Assembly (NCBI GenBank): GCA_002352375.1
Contig: DEIH01000274.1
Location: 1-5,504, forward strand
DNA length: 5,504 bases
Direction: 5' to 3'
DNA from: Spirochaeta sp. UBA2779
GTDB lineage: Bacteria > Spirochaetota > Spirochaetia > DSM-2461
Positions 1 through 5,504 of this stretch are shown here, piece by piece. How positions within the stretch are numbered: the first letter of the stretch is position 1; each line of letters begins with the position of its first letter. Made by a program: the position numbers and the translations under genes. The notes beneath the pieces were generated by a model. It was given only the letters and a program-made list of their open reading frames with translations. It did no database searches and was not told the DNA's origin.

Positions 1-1364
1 CCATAAGCGCTGTGCTTGTTGCAGTTATTGCAGTCATCCTGCTTTCCCCAGTTGCTTCGGCTCAGACAAATCGATCCAGTCAGGAATACATGCAGGATCT
101 GGAAGCGGCGATGTACGTTATTCAAAATAGTTATGTTGACGAAGTAGATCCCGATACACTTTTCAAAGGTGCCATGGAAGGGATGTTTTCCAATTTAAAT
201 GATCCCTACTCCCTCTACCTTGATGATGAATTCCTGGAACAGATGACAGATACAACCCAGGGAAAGTATGGGGGAGTTGGCCTCTATATCAGTAAAGACC
301 GCTTTGATCCGGAGAATCCCTACGGCCGTCTGCCCTACGTAAAAGTGGTTTCACCCATCGAAGATACCCCCAGCTGGCGGGCAGGAATCAATGCTGGAGA
401 TTACATCTATGCTATCGAAGATGAATCGGCAGAGGGATTTACCACTCAGGATGTCTCCAACCGCCTTAGGGGCACCCCGGGAAGTGATGTGAATGTCACC
501 ATACTCAGGGATGAGGGTATCACCTTTGATGTGGTTCTTACTCGTGCAGAAATTGAAATCCCCACTGTTAAGTCCACCGTTATCAACAATCAGATCGGTT
601 ATCTGAGAATCATTGAGTTCACACCTTTTACCGAACCCCGGGTTGAGGAAAGTCTCAGAGAGTTCTCTTCACAGGGTCTGGATAAACTCATCATCGATGT
701 ACGAAGCAACCCCGGCGGTTTACTGGATTCAGTTGTGGATATTGCGGATTTATTTTTCTCCGGCGGCGTAATTGTCAGCACGAAATACCGGCAGGAACGG
801 CAGAATCAGGTGCACCGGGCCGCACCGGGAAAAATCGTCCCTTCGGATGTTGAAATTGTTATCCTTATCGACAAAGGTTCCGCTTCAGCCTCGGAAATAC
901 TTACCGGCGCCCTGAAAGACCGGGGCCGGGCCACGGTAATCGGTGAAACCTCTTTCGGAAAGGGGTCTATACAGCAGATGATACCCCTGAACAACGCCGC
1001 TATCAAACTCACAACAGGGCGCTACTACACCCCCGACGGTTACAATATTGACAAAACGGGAATCAACCCCGATATTGCCGTTGAAGAGCCCGAATTGACA
1101 GAGGAACAGGTTCAAGCCTATGCGTCGCTGCTCCAGGAGAACAGAGTTGGAGCCTTTATCGACGAAACCCCCCATCCGTCTGCATCCCAGGTAAACCAAT
1201 TTATTTCTTTACTTCAGTCAGAAGATCTGGACCCCGGAGATAGAGTTATCAGACTCATGGTTAAAAGAGAATCTGAAAGACGATTGAACAGCCCTCCGAT
1301 AGTTGATATGGAGTTTGATTCGGTACTTCTCCGGGCGGTTGATTTTCTGGATACAGGCAAATGA
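1..1364 (+). CDS. S41-family C-terminal processing protease (CtpA/Prc-like), 5' partial
   Basis: Exported serine protease that trims proteins near their C-termini in the periplasm. The frame is open to the window edge (codons from position 3). The first residues, ISAVLVAVIAVILLSPVASA-Q, are the hydrophobic core and AXA-type cleavage site of a signal peptide without its charged start. The true start is therefore probably upstream, and the GTG at 12 is internal. Numbering from that GTG, a PDZ domain spans about 85-180 (YGGVGLYI, then SWRAGINAGDYIYAI). The S41 catalytic domain covers about 190-355 and includes DVRSNPGGLL (229-238). The nucleophile is Ser292 in GSASASE and the general base is Lys317 in SFGKGSIQ. 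Their 25-residue spacing and Gln321 at Lys+4 match the CtpA/Prc family. A tail of about 90 residues follows. Family assignment is firm; the substrate is unknown. In Borrelia a CtpA matures the outer-membrane protein P13. The stop overlaps the next start (ATGA). Confidence 0.93.
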   Translation, partial: ISAVLVAVIAVILLSPVASAQTNRSSQEYMQDLEAAMYVIQNSYVDEVDPDTLFKGAMEGMFSNLNDPYSLYLDDEFLEQMTDTTQGKYGGVGLYISKDRFDPENPYGRLPYVKVVSPIEDTPSWRAGINAGDYIYAIEDESAEGFTTQDVSNRLRGTPGSDVNVTILRDEGITFDVVLTRAEIEIPTVKSTVINNQIGYLRIIEFTPFTEPRVEESLREFSSQGLDKLIIDVRSNPGGLLDSVVDIADLFFSGGVIVSTKYRQERQNQVHRAAPGKIVPSDVEIVILIDKGSASASEILTGALKDRGRATVIGETSFGKGSIQQMIPLNNAAIKLTTGRYYTPDGYNIDKTGINPDIAVEEPELTEEQVQAYASLLQENRVGAFIDETPHPSASQVNQFISLLQSEDLDPGDRVIRLMVKRESERRLNSPPIVDMEFDSVLLRAVDFLDTGK

Positions 1365-1756
1365 CGATACCCCTCAGTCTGAGTACAGCGTCGGGAAGTT
1401 CAATGAACGACATCAGTTCTGATGTAGCCTCTGCTGTTTCGAAAAGCGGTATTAAGGAGGGGCTCTGTCTTGTCAGCAGCCCCCACACAACAGCTGGAAT
1501 CACCATAAATGAAAATGCCGATCCGGATGTAAAGACCGATATGATGATGGAAATCGGAAAACTCATTCCCTTACGTGACGATTATCTTCATATGGAAGGA
1601 AATTCCGCCGCTCATATCAAAGCGACACTTACAGGGCTTTCGGTAACCCTGCCCATTTCCAAAGGACAGCTTGTTCTGGGAACCTGGCAGGGAATTTATT
1701 TCTGTGATTATGACGGTCCCAGACAGCGCCGGGTTCTGGTAACGATTATCGGCTGA
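1361..1756 (+). CDS. yjbQ: YjbQ/UPF0047 family protein (secondary thiamine-phosphate synthase-like)
   Basis: Small soluble protein of the YjbQ/UPF0047 family. The 131 residues match the usual length and carry the family's conserved blocks in order: PHTTAGITINENADPDV (41-57), HMEGNSAAH (77-85) and LGTWQGIYFCDYDGPRQRR (106-124). The histidines at 42, 77 and 85 and the acidic residues of the last block are the likely metal or active-site positions, which is inference from conservation. E. coli YjbQ has been reported to have weak thiamine-phosphate synthase activity, but the physiological role is unsettled and no thiamine gene is nearby. The ATG overlaps the protease stop by four bases, with only a weak CAGG (1354-1357) close in front, so translation probably depends on coupling. 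The stop overlaps the next start by one base (TGATG). The protein looks intact. Confidence 0.93.
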   Translation: MTIPLSLSTASGSSMNDISSDVASAVSKSGIKEGLCLVSSPHTTAGITINENADPDVKTDMMMEIGKLIPLRDDYLHMEGNSAAHIKATLTGLSVTLPISKGQLVLGTWQGIYFCDYDGPRQRRVLVTIIG

Positions 1757-2544
1757 TGAAACAGTTTGTTCTTTCCTTCAATCCGGAAAATCCGGACAAC
1801 GGATCAGAAAAGGAATTCACCCTGACAGATCGGGAATTCCATTATCTGATTCATGTACGGCGTTACACTACTGGAGATTCTCTCCCGGCGTTATCCCCCG
1901 ACGGCAGAACATTCAAAATGAGAGTAATAAATATCAGAAAAAATACATGTTCCGTCGGATTAACACCGGTTTATGGAGAAAACTCCAGAGAAAACTCTCC
2001 GCATCCCCGGATTACCCTGATGCCGGCTCTTACCAGAGGACGGAAAATGGATCTTGTTATCCGTCAGGCTGTTGAAAGCGGAGCATTTGCAATCTGGCCC
2101 GTTCTGAGCGAAAATTGTCAGGTGAAGTTTCAGAAAGATCCTGATACCTCCGGAAAGTATGAACGTTGGAACCGTATTGCTGTTGAAGCACTGCAGCAAT
2201 GCGGCGGTAAATACTCCACAACCTTAGAAACTCCGGAAACGATGGAGAACATTCTGGAAATGTGGGACCGGCGTGGGCCGCTATTTTTCCTCCATGAACA
2301 GAATATCGGGAATAAAGAATCGAAGAGTCTTCATCAAAACCTTGCTGAAACCTTTGAGGATTTAGCTATAATGGTAGGGCCTGAAGGCGGTTTTTCACAT
2401 TCAGAAACCAGCCTGCTCCGTGAATACGGCGGTAAACCCGTTTATCTCGGTGAACGGGTACTCAGAGCAGAAACCGCCGCAATTTACGGGCTGGCAGCAA
2501 TCGGTACTATTATCAGGGAGAGCCGCGAATGGCAGACAGCGTAA
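1756..2544 (+). CDS. rsmE: 16S rRNA (uracil-1498-N3) methyltransferase RsmE
   Basis: SPOUT-class methyltransferase that uses S-adenosylmethionine to methylate N3 of U1498 in helix 44 of 16S rRNA, acting on the assembled 30S subunit. The N-terminal PUA-like RNA-binding domain (about 1-75) carries HYLIHVRR (29-36), where the family usually has a VLR core. The SPOUT domain (about 85-262) shows ALTRGRKMDLVIRQAVESGA (91-110), RWNRIAVEALQQCGG (137-151), the AdoMet-binding loop MVGPEGGFS (206-214) and LGERVLRAETAA (231-242), which form the trefoil knot. At 262 residues it is slightly longer than E. coli RsmE, partly through the loop around 125-135 and the stretch at 180-200. The ATG shares one base with the yjbQ stop, so translational coupling is likely. 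The next gene starts inside its last codons. It appears complete and functional. Confidence 0.95.
   Translation: MKQFVLSFNPENPDNGSEKEFTLTDREFHYLIHVRRYTTGDSLPALSPDGRTFKMRVINIRKNTCSVGLTPVYGENSRENSPHPRITLMPALTRGRKMDLVIRQAVESGAFAIWPVLSENCQVKFQKDPDTSGKYERWNRIAVEALQQCGGKYSTTLETPETMENILEMWDRRGPLFFLHEQNIGNKESKSLHQNLAETFEDLAIMVGPEGGFSHSETSLLREYGGKPVYLGERVLRAETAAIYGLAAIGTIIRESREWQTA
2515..2520 (+). promoter_or_regulatory. Shine-Dalgarno site of the TagA-like gene
   Basis: AGGGAG lies eight bases before the ATG at 2529 and inside the end of rsmE. It supports this start, which overlaps the rsmE stop by 16 bases, and implies independent initiation alongside coupling. Confidence 0.6.
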
Positions 2545-3278
2545 CAAGAATTCATATTCTGGGAATACCTGTGGATGTCGTCAGTGATGATGCTCTTCCG
2601 GAGGTAATCGAAGGTTTCTATTCTTTAAAGGATCACCGGCAGATTATTTTTCTGGATTTTCAGGAACTGATGAGATGCAGATTTATTAAAGAACGACGGA
2701 ATGCCGTTACCAGGGCCGCCCTGATTATTCCCGTATCCAGCCTTATTGTGAAAGCGGCCCGGTTTCTTCATCGGGATATACCGCCATTACGGCGTACCTA
2801 CCCGTTTATAATCCGGCTTCTGGGTATTCTCGAACAGAAAAACAAGTCTCTCTATCTTCTGGGTTCCAGCATGAGGGGTGTACGGTTGGCTGAATCGTCA
2901 TTAAAAGCCACTTTCCCCGGGCTGCAGATTGTAGGCCGATATGCATCACATTTCCCCGGAGAACGGGAAAAAGACGTTATTACAGCGATTAAAAAAGCCT
3001 CTCCCACTCTTCTCCTGGCAGGTAAGGGCTTAAAAAAACAGCATCTCTGGATTTCAGGAAAACAATCCCAGCTGAGCCCCGGCTTAAGCGTCTGGGAGGG
3101 AAACTGTATTGATGTGTTTTCCGGTAAGCGGCCCAAGCCCGACGACCGGCCGGCAGTCAGGTTTTTTCAGGCATTCGGACGTACCCTGGTTCATCCCTGG
3201 CGTTTTTTCAGATTTTTCCGCTACCTTTATTTCTTCCTGCTTCTCCTGATAGAAAGAATTCGTTTGCCGAAAATCTAG
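2529..3278 (+). CDS. Divergent WecG/TagA/CpsF (GT26) family protein
   Basis: Resembles the GT26 glycosyltransferases, which add N-acetylmannosamine or related sugars to a lipid-linked acceptor at the inner membrane face. Family blocks in order: ILGIPVDVVS (10-19), the SLYLLGSSMRGVRLAESSLKATFPGLQIVGRY region (107-138), LLAGKGLKKQHLWI (162-175), WEGNCIDVFSGKRP (189-202) and GRTLVHPWRFFRFFRY (217-232). The basic, aromatic tail and LYFFLLLLIERI (233-244) fit the membrane-targeting C-terminal appendage described for TagA. Several expected catalytic positions differ. The Asp-Gly of the ADG/PDG block reads PVSS (68-71), so the proposed base aspartate is absent. The Thr/Asn block near 41-45 reads FLDFQ. 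The PKQE block reads KKQH (169-172), keeping only Gln171. It may be a specialised or inactive homologue. The acceptor is unknown, and no polysaccharide cluster is visible around it. Confidence 0.75.
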   Translation: MADSVTRIHILGIPVDVVSDDALPEVIEGFYSLKDHRQIIFLDFQELMRCRFIKERRNAVTRAALIIPVSSLIVKAARFLHRDIPPLRRTYPFIIRLLGILEQKNKSLYLLGSSMRGVRLAESSLKATFPGLQIVGRYASHFPGEREKDVITAIKKASPTLLLAGKGLKKQHLWISGKQSQLSPGLSVWEGNCIDVFSGKRPKPDDRPAVRFFQAFGRTLVHPWRFFRFFRYLYFFLLLLIERIRLPKI

Positions 3279-3309
3279 TCCAACTGCCGTTTCGTAAGTA
3301 CAATGGGGC

Positions 3310-3792
3310 ATGCTCAACTTCCGCCTGCTGAATATTCTGACAAGTTCCCGTTCCGTCCGAACCTGGCTCGGAATAATTTCCACTCTGGGTACCGGTGTTT
3401 TACTGGATGTACTTCTATTCTTCAAGCTGTCCATTGTTCTCGGGCCCTGGATTACAATGACAGCTTTGGCCGTAAATACAGCAGCCGGCATTTTTCTGAT
3501 GAATTATCTGACAAATTTGAGAAACCGGCAGCTGAATGACAGTATTGATTCAGGAAACTACAATTCAGAGGTTCTCTCCCGGTATTTGAGTTCACTTACC
3601 GCTTCTCTTTTTATAATTACTCCCGGTTTTCTGAACTCCTTACTGGGGTTCGTTATCCTTCTGCCCCCAGTCGGAATTAAAATCGGAAACAGGATGGCCC
3701 GTATAATCGGAGTTGACTGGCAGGAAGCTCATGAATTTCTCCGTCTGAACCGGATAGCCGGAACCGGGGACGATAAGTACGCTGAAGGCTGA
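3310..3792 (+). CDS. FxsA-family membrane protein
   Basis: Small inner-membrane protein of the FxsA family, known in E. coli for relieving F-plasmid exclusion of phage T7 when overproduced; its normal job is unknown. The 160 residues hold hydrophobic segments at about 19-40 and 44-66, an NNR-rich polar loop (70-90), and a third hydrophobic stretch at about 92-121 containing FIITPGFLNSLLGFVILLPPVG. That stretch is the family signature, where most members have an LLxPGFxTDxxGLLLLxP pattern; here the usual Thr-Asp after PGF is Asn-Ser (109-110). The ATG at 3310 is the only good start after an in-frame TAA at 3295-3297. Its ribosome site is poor: GGGG at 3305-3308 is too close. Translation may depend on ribosomes leaving the gene 31 bases upstream, so it probably belongs to the same transcript. 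Confidence 0.82.
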   Translation: MLNFRLLNILTSSRSVRTWLGIISTLGTGVLLDVLLFFKLSIVLGPWITMTALAVNTAAGIFLMNYLTNLRNRQLNDSIDSGNYNSEVLSRYLSSLTASLFIITPGFLNSLLGFVILLPPVGIKIGNRMARIIGVDWQEAHEFLRLNRIAGTGDDKYAEG

Positions 3793-3820
3793 TTCTCTTT
3801 TCGCTGGAAGACTATATAAT
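3793..3820 (+). promoter_or_regulatory. Possible sigma-70-type promoter for the sigma-54 activator gene
   Basis: A perfect TATAAT lies at 3815-3820 in the only sizeable plus-strand gap before the activator. The matching -35 is weak: TTCTCT at 3793-3798 with 16-base spacing. Transcription from it would begin near 3827, leaving a short leader of about 23 bases that contains the GGAGGGG at 3842-3848. The -10 alone is weak evidence in a moderately AT-rich gap. Confidence 0.4.
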
Positions 3821-3841
3821 AACCGGCTGTTCTTTTTTACT

Positions 3842-3848
3842 GGAGGGG
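3842..3848 (+). promoter_or_regulatory. Shine-Dalgarno site deciding the activator start
   Basis: GGAGGGG stands just before TTG 3850; GGAGG ends three bases before it, which is close. The alternative ATG at 3889 has no such site and begins exactly at the first receiver strand (MYRILYVG). The ribosome site favours TTG, while domain boundaries favour ATG. Confidence 0.45.
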
Positions 3849-3849
3849 T

Positions 3850-5058
3850 TTGAGTCTCTTCATTATACTGCTCTTTCCGAGTTTTCCCATGTATCGAATA
3901 CTCTACGTTGGACAGAACAGTTCAGATTATTCCCGGCTCAGGGACAGTTTACCCAGATATATGAAACTTGAGCCCCAGCATGAACGGATTAACCTGCAAT
4001 CAACCTTAAGGTCCGTAAAGCCCCATGGAATAATTCTTCCCATATCAAACCCGGGTCCTGATGATTTTTCTTATCTTAAAAAAATAATCGGTACCCCCCG
4101 GGTTCCCGGTGTTATCGTTACGGCAAACTATATGACAGCTGCACAGGCTGTCAGCTGCATGCGCTTCGGCGCCTATGACTGCCTTACCGGGCCGGTAAGC
4201 GGGGAAGTGGTAGTCGCCTGCCTTAGCCGAATGATTCAACCCGTCGATCATTATACCGATGAAAATGAATTGGAAAAACTCAACTCCGAACCTTTTCTTG
4301 CCGGGAAGAGCTCTGCTGTTACGGCACTGCGGAACCGATTGTTAAAGTATTCCGATCTGCCCTACCCGGTACTGATTACCGGAGAAACCGGCAGCGGTAA
4401 AGAGCTGGCTGCAAAAACACTTCATTTTCTCAGCAATCGACGGAATAAACCCTTTTCTGCTGTTAATTGTGCTTCATACTCCGACGATCTGCTGGGATCT
4501 GAAATGTTCGGCAGTCTAAAAGGCGCATTCACCGGATCCACAGACAGACCGGGTCTCTTTGAAGCAAGCAGCGGCGGAACGCTGTTTCTTGATGAAATTG
4601 GAGAATTGAGCCTGAGAGGACAAGCCTCTTTACTCCGGGTAATAGAAGAAGGATACATCAGAAGAATGGGATCTCACAGGACAAAAGACGTCAATGTCCG
4701 GATAATTGCCGCCACAAATACAGACCTCCGGAAACACATGGCCCTGGGTACATTCCGAAACGATCTTTTCTACCGAATTAATCTGCTTGGGGTAACAGTT
4801 CCACCCCTGAGGAAAAGAAAAGGGGACATACACCAGTTAAGCAGGGATTATCTGAATGCCCTTCCAGGAGAAACACATTGGAAGATTGAGAAAAGCGCCC
4901 TATCCATTCTAATCCGGCACAGCTGGCCGGGAAATGTACGGGAGCTGCAGTCAGTACTGCTCAAAGCTTCAATTACGGCAGAAAACGGGCGCCTCCGGTC
5001 CTCAGATCTCTTTATCCCGGACTCTGAAGAAGTTCGTCAACAACTCTACCTGCTCTGA
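3850..5058 (+). CDS. Sigma-54-dependent activator with degenerate receiver and no in-frame DNA-binding domain
   Basis: Bacterial enhancer-binding-type ATPase that remodels sigma-54 RNA polymerase. Numbering from TTG 3850, a receiver-like domain covers about 15-130 and ends in the typical AVSCMRFGAYDCLTGPV. The phospho-acceptor position is Pro64 (IILPIS), the N-terminal acidic pair is replaced (YVGQN) and the conserved Lys is Gly114; Thr91 remains. The AAA+ domain (about 148-388) is complete: Walker A GETGSGKE (178-185), sigma-54 contact loop GAFTGS (225-230, usually GAFTGA), Walker B TLFLDE (244-249), sensor I AATN (287-290), FRNDLFYRI with arginine finger candidates Arg303 and Arg309, and sensor II WPGNVREL (359-366). 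The protein ends at 402, about 36 residues after sensor II, where relatives carry a Fis-type helix-turn-helix. A remnant of one follows the stop in the -1 frame. An ATG start at 3889 would give 389 residues. No partner kinase is visible. Confidence 0.9.
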   Translation: MSLFIILLFPSFPMYRILYVGQNSSDYSRLRDSLPRYMKLEPQHERINLQSTLRSVKPHGIILPISNPGPDDFSYLKKIIGTPRVPGVIVTANYMTAAQAVSCMRFGAYDCLTGPVSGEVVVACLSRMIQPVDHYTDENELEKLNSEPFLAGKSSAVTALRNRLLKYSDLPYPVLITGETGSGKELAAKTLHFLSNRRNKPFSAVNCASYSDDLLGSEMFGSLKGAFTGSTDRPGLFEASSGGTLFLDEIGELSLRGQASLLRVIEEGYIRRMGSHRTKDVNVRIIAATNTDLRKHMALGTFRNDLFYRINLLGVTVPPLRKRKGDIHQLSRDYLNALPGETHWKIEKSALSILIRHSWPGNVRELQSVLLKASITAENGRLRSSDLFIPDSEEVRQQLYLL

Positions 5059-5123
5059 GACTTCAGCGAAGAACCCTGTATGAAACCATTCGGGCTTCAG
5101 GAATACCGCTTACATCATTGTAA
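5055..5123 (+). pseudogene. Out-of-frame remnant of a Fis-type helix-turn-helix of the sigma-54 activator
   Basis: Read in the -1 frame relative to the activator, the bases straddling its TGA (5056-5058) give L-RLQRRTLYETIRASGIP and end at TAA 5121-5123. RRTLYETIRASGIP closely fits the recognition helix of NtrC-class activators, whose consensus runs like LGISRRTLYxKLxxxGI. The activator's last residues, LYLL, could supply the end of the preceding helix. The first helix of a normal Fis domain, about 20-30 residues, is missing between the AAA+ core and this motif. One out-of-frame internal deletion would explain both the missing part and the frame change. A sequencing or assembly indel is the main alternative. 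The stretch runs antisense to the last 19 codons of the opposing gene, so chance resemblance cannot be fully excluded. Confidence 0.5.
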
Positions 5124-5491
5124 CCGGTAACCCTGGCGGCAATCAGCAAACGGCTGCCGGCAGGAATTAATCCATCTTCGAGAAGGGCCTTATTCAACTG
5201 GTCTTCATTAAAGAAGATTCTGCAGGAATAGGAGCGGACATCGGAGGTTCCGATCCATTCTCCACCAATCAGGGTAACAATCAGACCTTCATCTTCTTCG
5301 GATTCTGCCTTTTCACTGCCGGCTACCAACCCCTCGAGTATAACAATGCGTCCGTCTTCCGCTGCTTTCCCGGCAACAAGCGGATCGCTGAGTGTTGAAA
5401 GCTCAAGATCAAAATTAACCACCGAGTCAAAAGATTGACTCCAGCCGAGAACCGGAATCAGAAAAAGCAGAAAGACGGATATTTTTTTCAT
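5063..5491 (-). CDS. Small exported protein of unknown function
   Basis: I do not recognise this family. The 142 residues begin with a clear Sec signal peptide: MKK, a hydrophobic core ISVFLLFLIPVLG and a likely cleavage near WSQ-S (18-20). There is no lipobox cysteine, so a soluble periplasmic protein is expected. The mature part has an acidic stretch (SEKAESEEDEG, 59-69), then alternating hydrophobic strands: LIVTLIGGEWIG, YSCRIFFNE, RLLIAARVTGY and ARMVSYRVL. This suggests a small beta-rich, perhaps OB-like, domain; that fold guess is inference. Cys90 is the only cysteine in the mature protein. The ATG follows a run of seven G with six bases between, which may serve as ribosome site; the promoter lies outside the window. 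The gene converges on the sigma-54 activator, their stops being four bases apart. Confidence 0.8.
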   Translation of the reverse strand: MKKISVFLLFLIPVLGWSQSFDSVVNFDLELSTLSDPLVAGKAAEDGRIVILEGLVAGSEKAESEEDEGLIVTLIGGEWIGTSDVRSYSCRIFFNEDQLNKALLEDGLIPAGSRLLIAARVTGYNDVSGIPEARMVSYRVLR

Positions 5492-5497
5492 GGAGTA

Positions 5498-5504
5498 CCC
5501 CCCC
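5498..5504 (-). promoter_or_regulatory. G-run as probable ribosome binding site of the exported protein
   Basis: On the minus strand seven G stand six bases before the ATG (5489-5491), touching the window edge. Part of the run can pair with the anti-Shine-Dalgarno sequence, but it is not a canonical GGAGG. The homopolymer continues to the end of the window, so its real length is unknown. Confidence 0.35.

Noticed and set aside
885..1199. Minus-strand open frame of 104 codons inside the protease gene.
   Set aside because: It lies antisense to the catalytic Ser/Lys region of a well-supported gene and shows no recognisable motifs.
3303..3539. Open frame of 78 codons starting at ATG 3303, overlapping the FxsA-like gene.
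   Set aside because: Its translation has no family features, while the frame from 3310 carries the FxsA signature and membrane segments.
3718..3733. TGGCAGGAAGCTCATG as a sigma-54 promoter upstream of the activator.
   Set aside because: It has a -24-like TGGCA but no TTGC at the -12 position, and it lies inside the FxsA-like coding region.
3803..3838. Possible terminator after the FxsA-like gene: GCTGG/CCGGC stem followed by TTTTTT.
   Set aside because: The stem is only five pairs with one G-U and a 15-base loop, and the T-run starts five bases after it. The same bases are better read as promoter and leader.
5050..5060. Programmed frameshift like that of prfB at CTC TGA.
   Set aside because: The prfB type is a +1 shift, which here gives only a few codons before a stop. 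Reaching the helix-turn-helix needs -1, and no X-XXY-YYZ slippery site or upstream stimulator is visible.
5119..5133. Repeated GTAACC units (GTAACCGGTAACC) as an operator or terminator.
   Set aside because: It is a short direct repeat inside the exported protein's coding sequence, without dyad symmetry beyond ACCGGT.

Overview
The window reads as bacterial chromosomal DNA of roughly balanced base composition (GC not computed). Gene order and protein style (S41 protease, YjbQ, RsmE, a WecG/TagA-like protein, an FxsA-like protein, a sigma-54 activator) suggest a free-living member of the Spirochaetota. That assignment is inference from family resemblance and has modest confidence. No rRNA, tRNA, CRISPR array, insertion sequence or phage gene was seen.

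Layout. Positions 1-3278 hold four tightly packed plus-strand genes. They are an exported S41/CtpA-type carboxy-terminal protease (5' end cut by the window edge), a YjbQ/UPF0047 protein, the 16S rRNA methyltransferase RsmE, and a divergent WecG/TagA/CpsF (GT26) protein. The junctions overlap by 4, 1 and 16 bases, so this looks like one translationally coupled unit. After 31 bases follows an FxsA-family membrane protein (3310-3792). A 57-base gap with a TATAAT box leads to a sigma-54 (bacterial enhancer-binding, bEBP) activator at 3850-5058. Facing it on the minus strand is a small exported protein of unknown function (5063-5491), whose promoter lies beyond the window.

The operon mixes envelope work (protease, TagA-like protein, FxsA-like protein) with ribosome modification (RsmE). 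I see no single pathway joining them.

The most unusual part is the sigma-54 activator. Its AAA+ core is complete. Its N-terminal receiver-like domain has lost the phospho-acceptor aspartate, the acidic pocket and the conserved lysine. Its reading frame stops before any DNA-binding domain. Directly after the stop, in the -1 frame, lies a 21-codon stretch whose translation looks like the recognition helix of a Fis-type helix-turn-helix. This suggests a regulator that lost its DNA-binding domain by an out-of-frame change, or a sequencing indel, or (less likely) recoding. The remnant overlaps the 3' end of the opposing gene. The TagA-like protein also lacks several residues expected in the family's active site, so the window holds two proteins with recognisable folds but altered functional sites.
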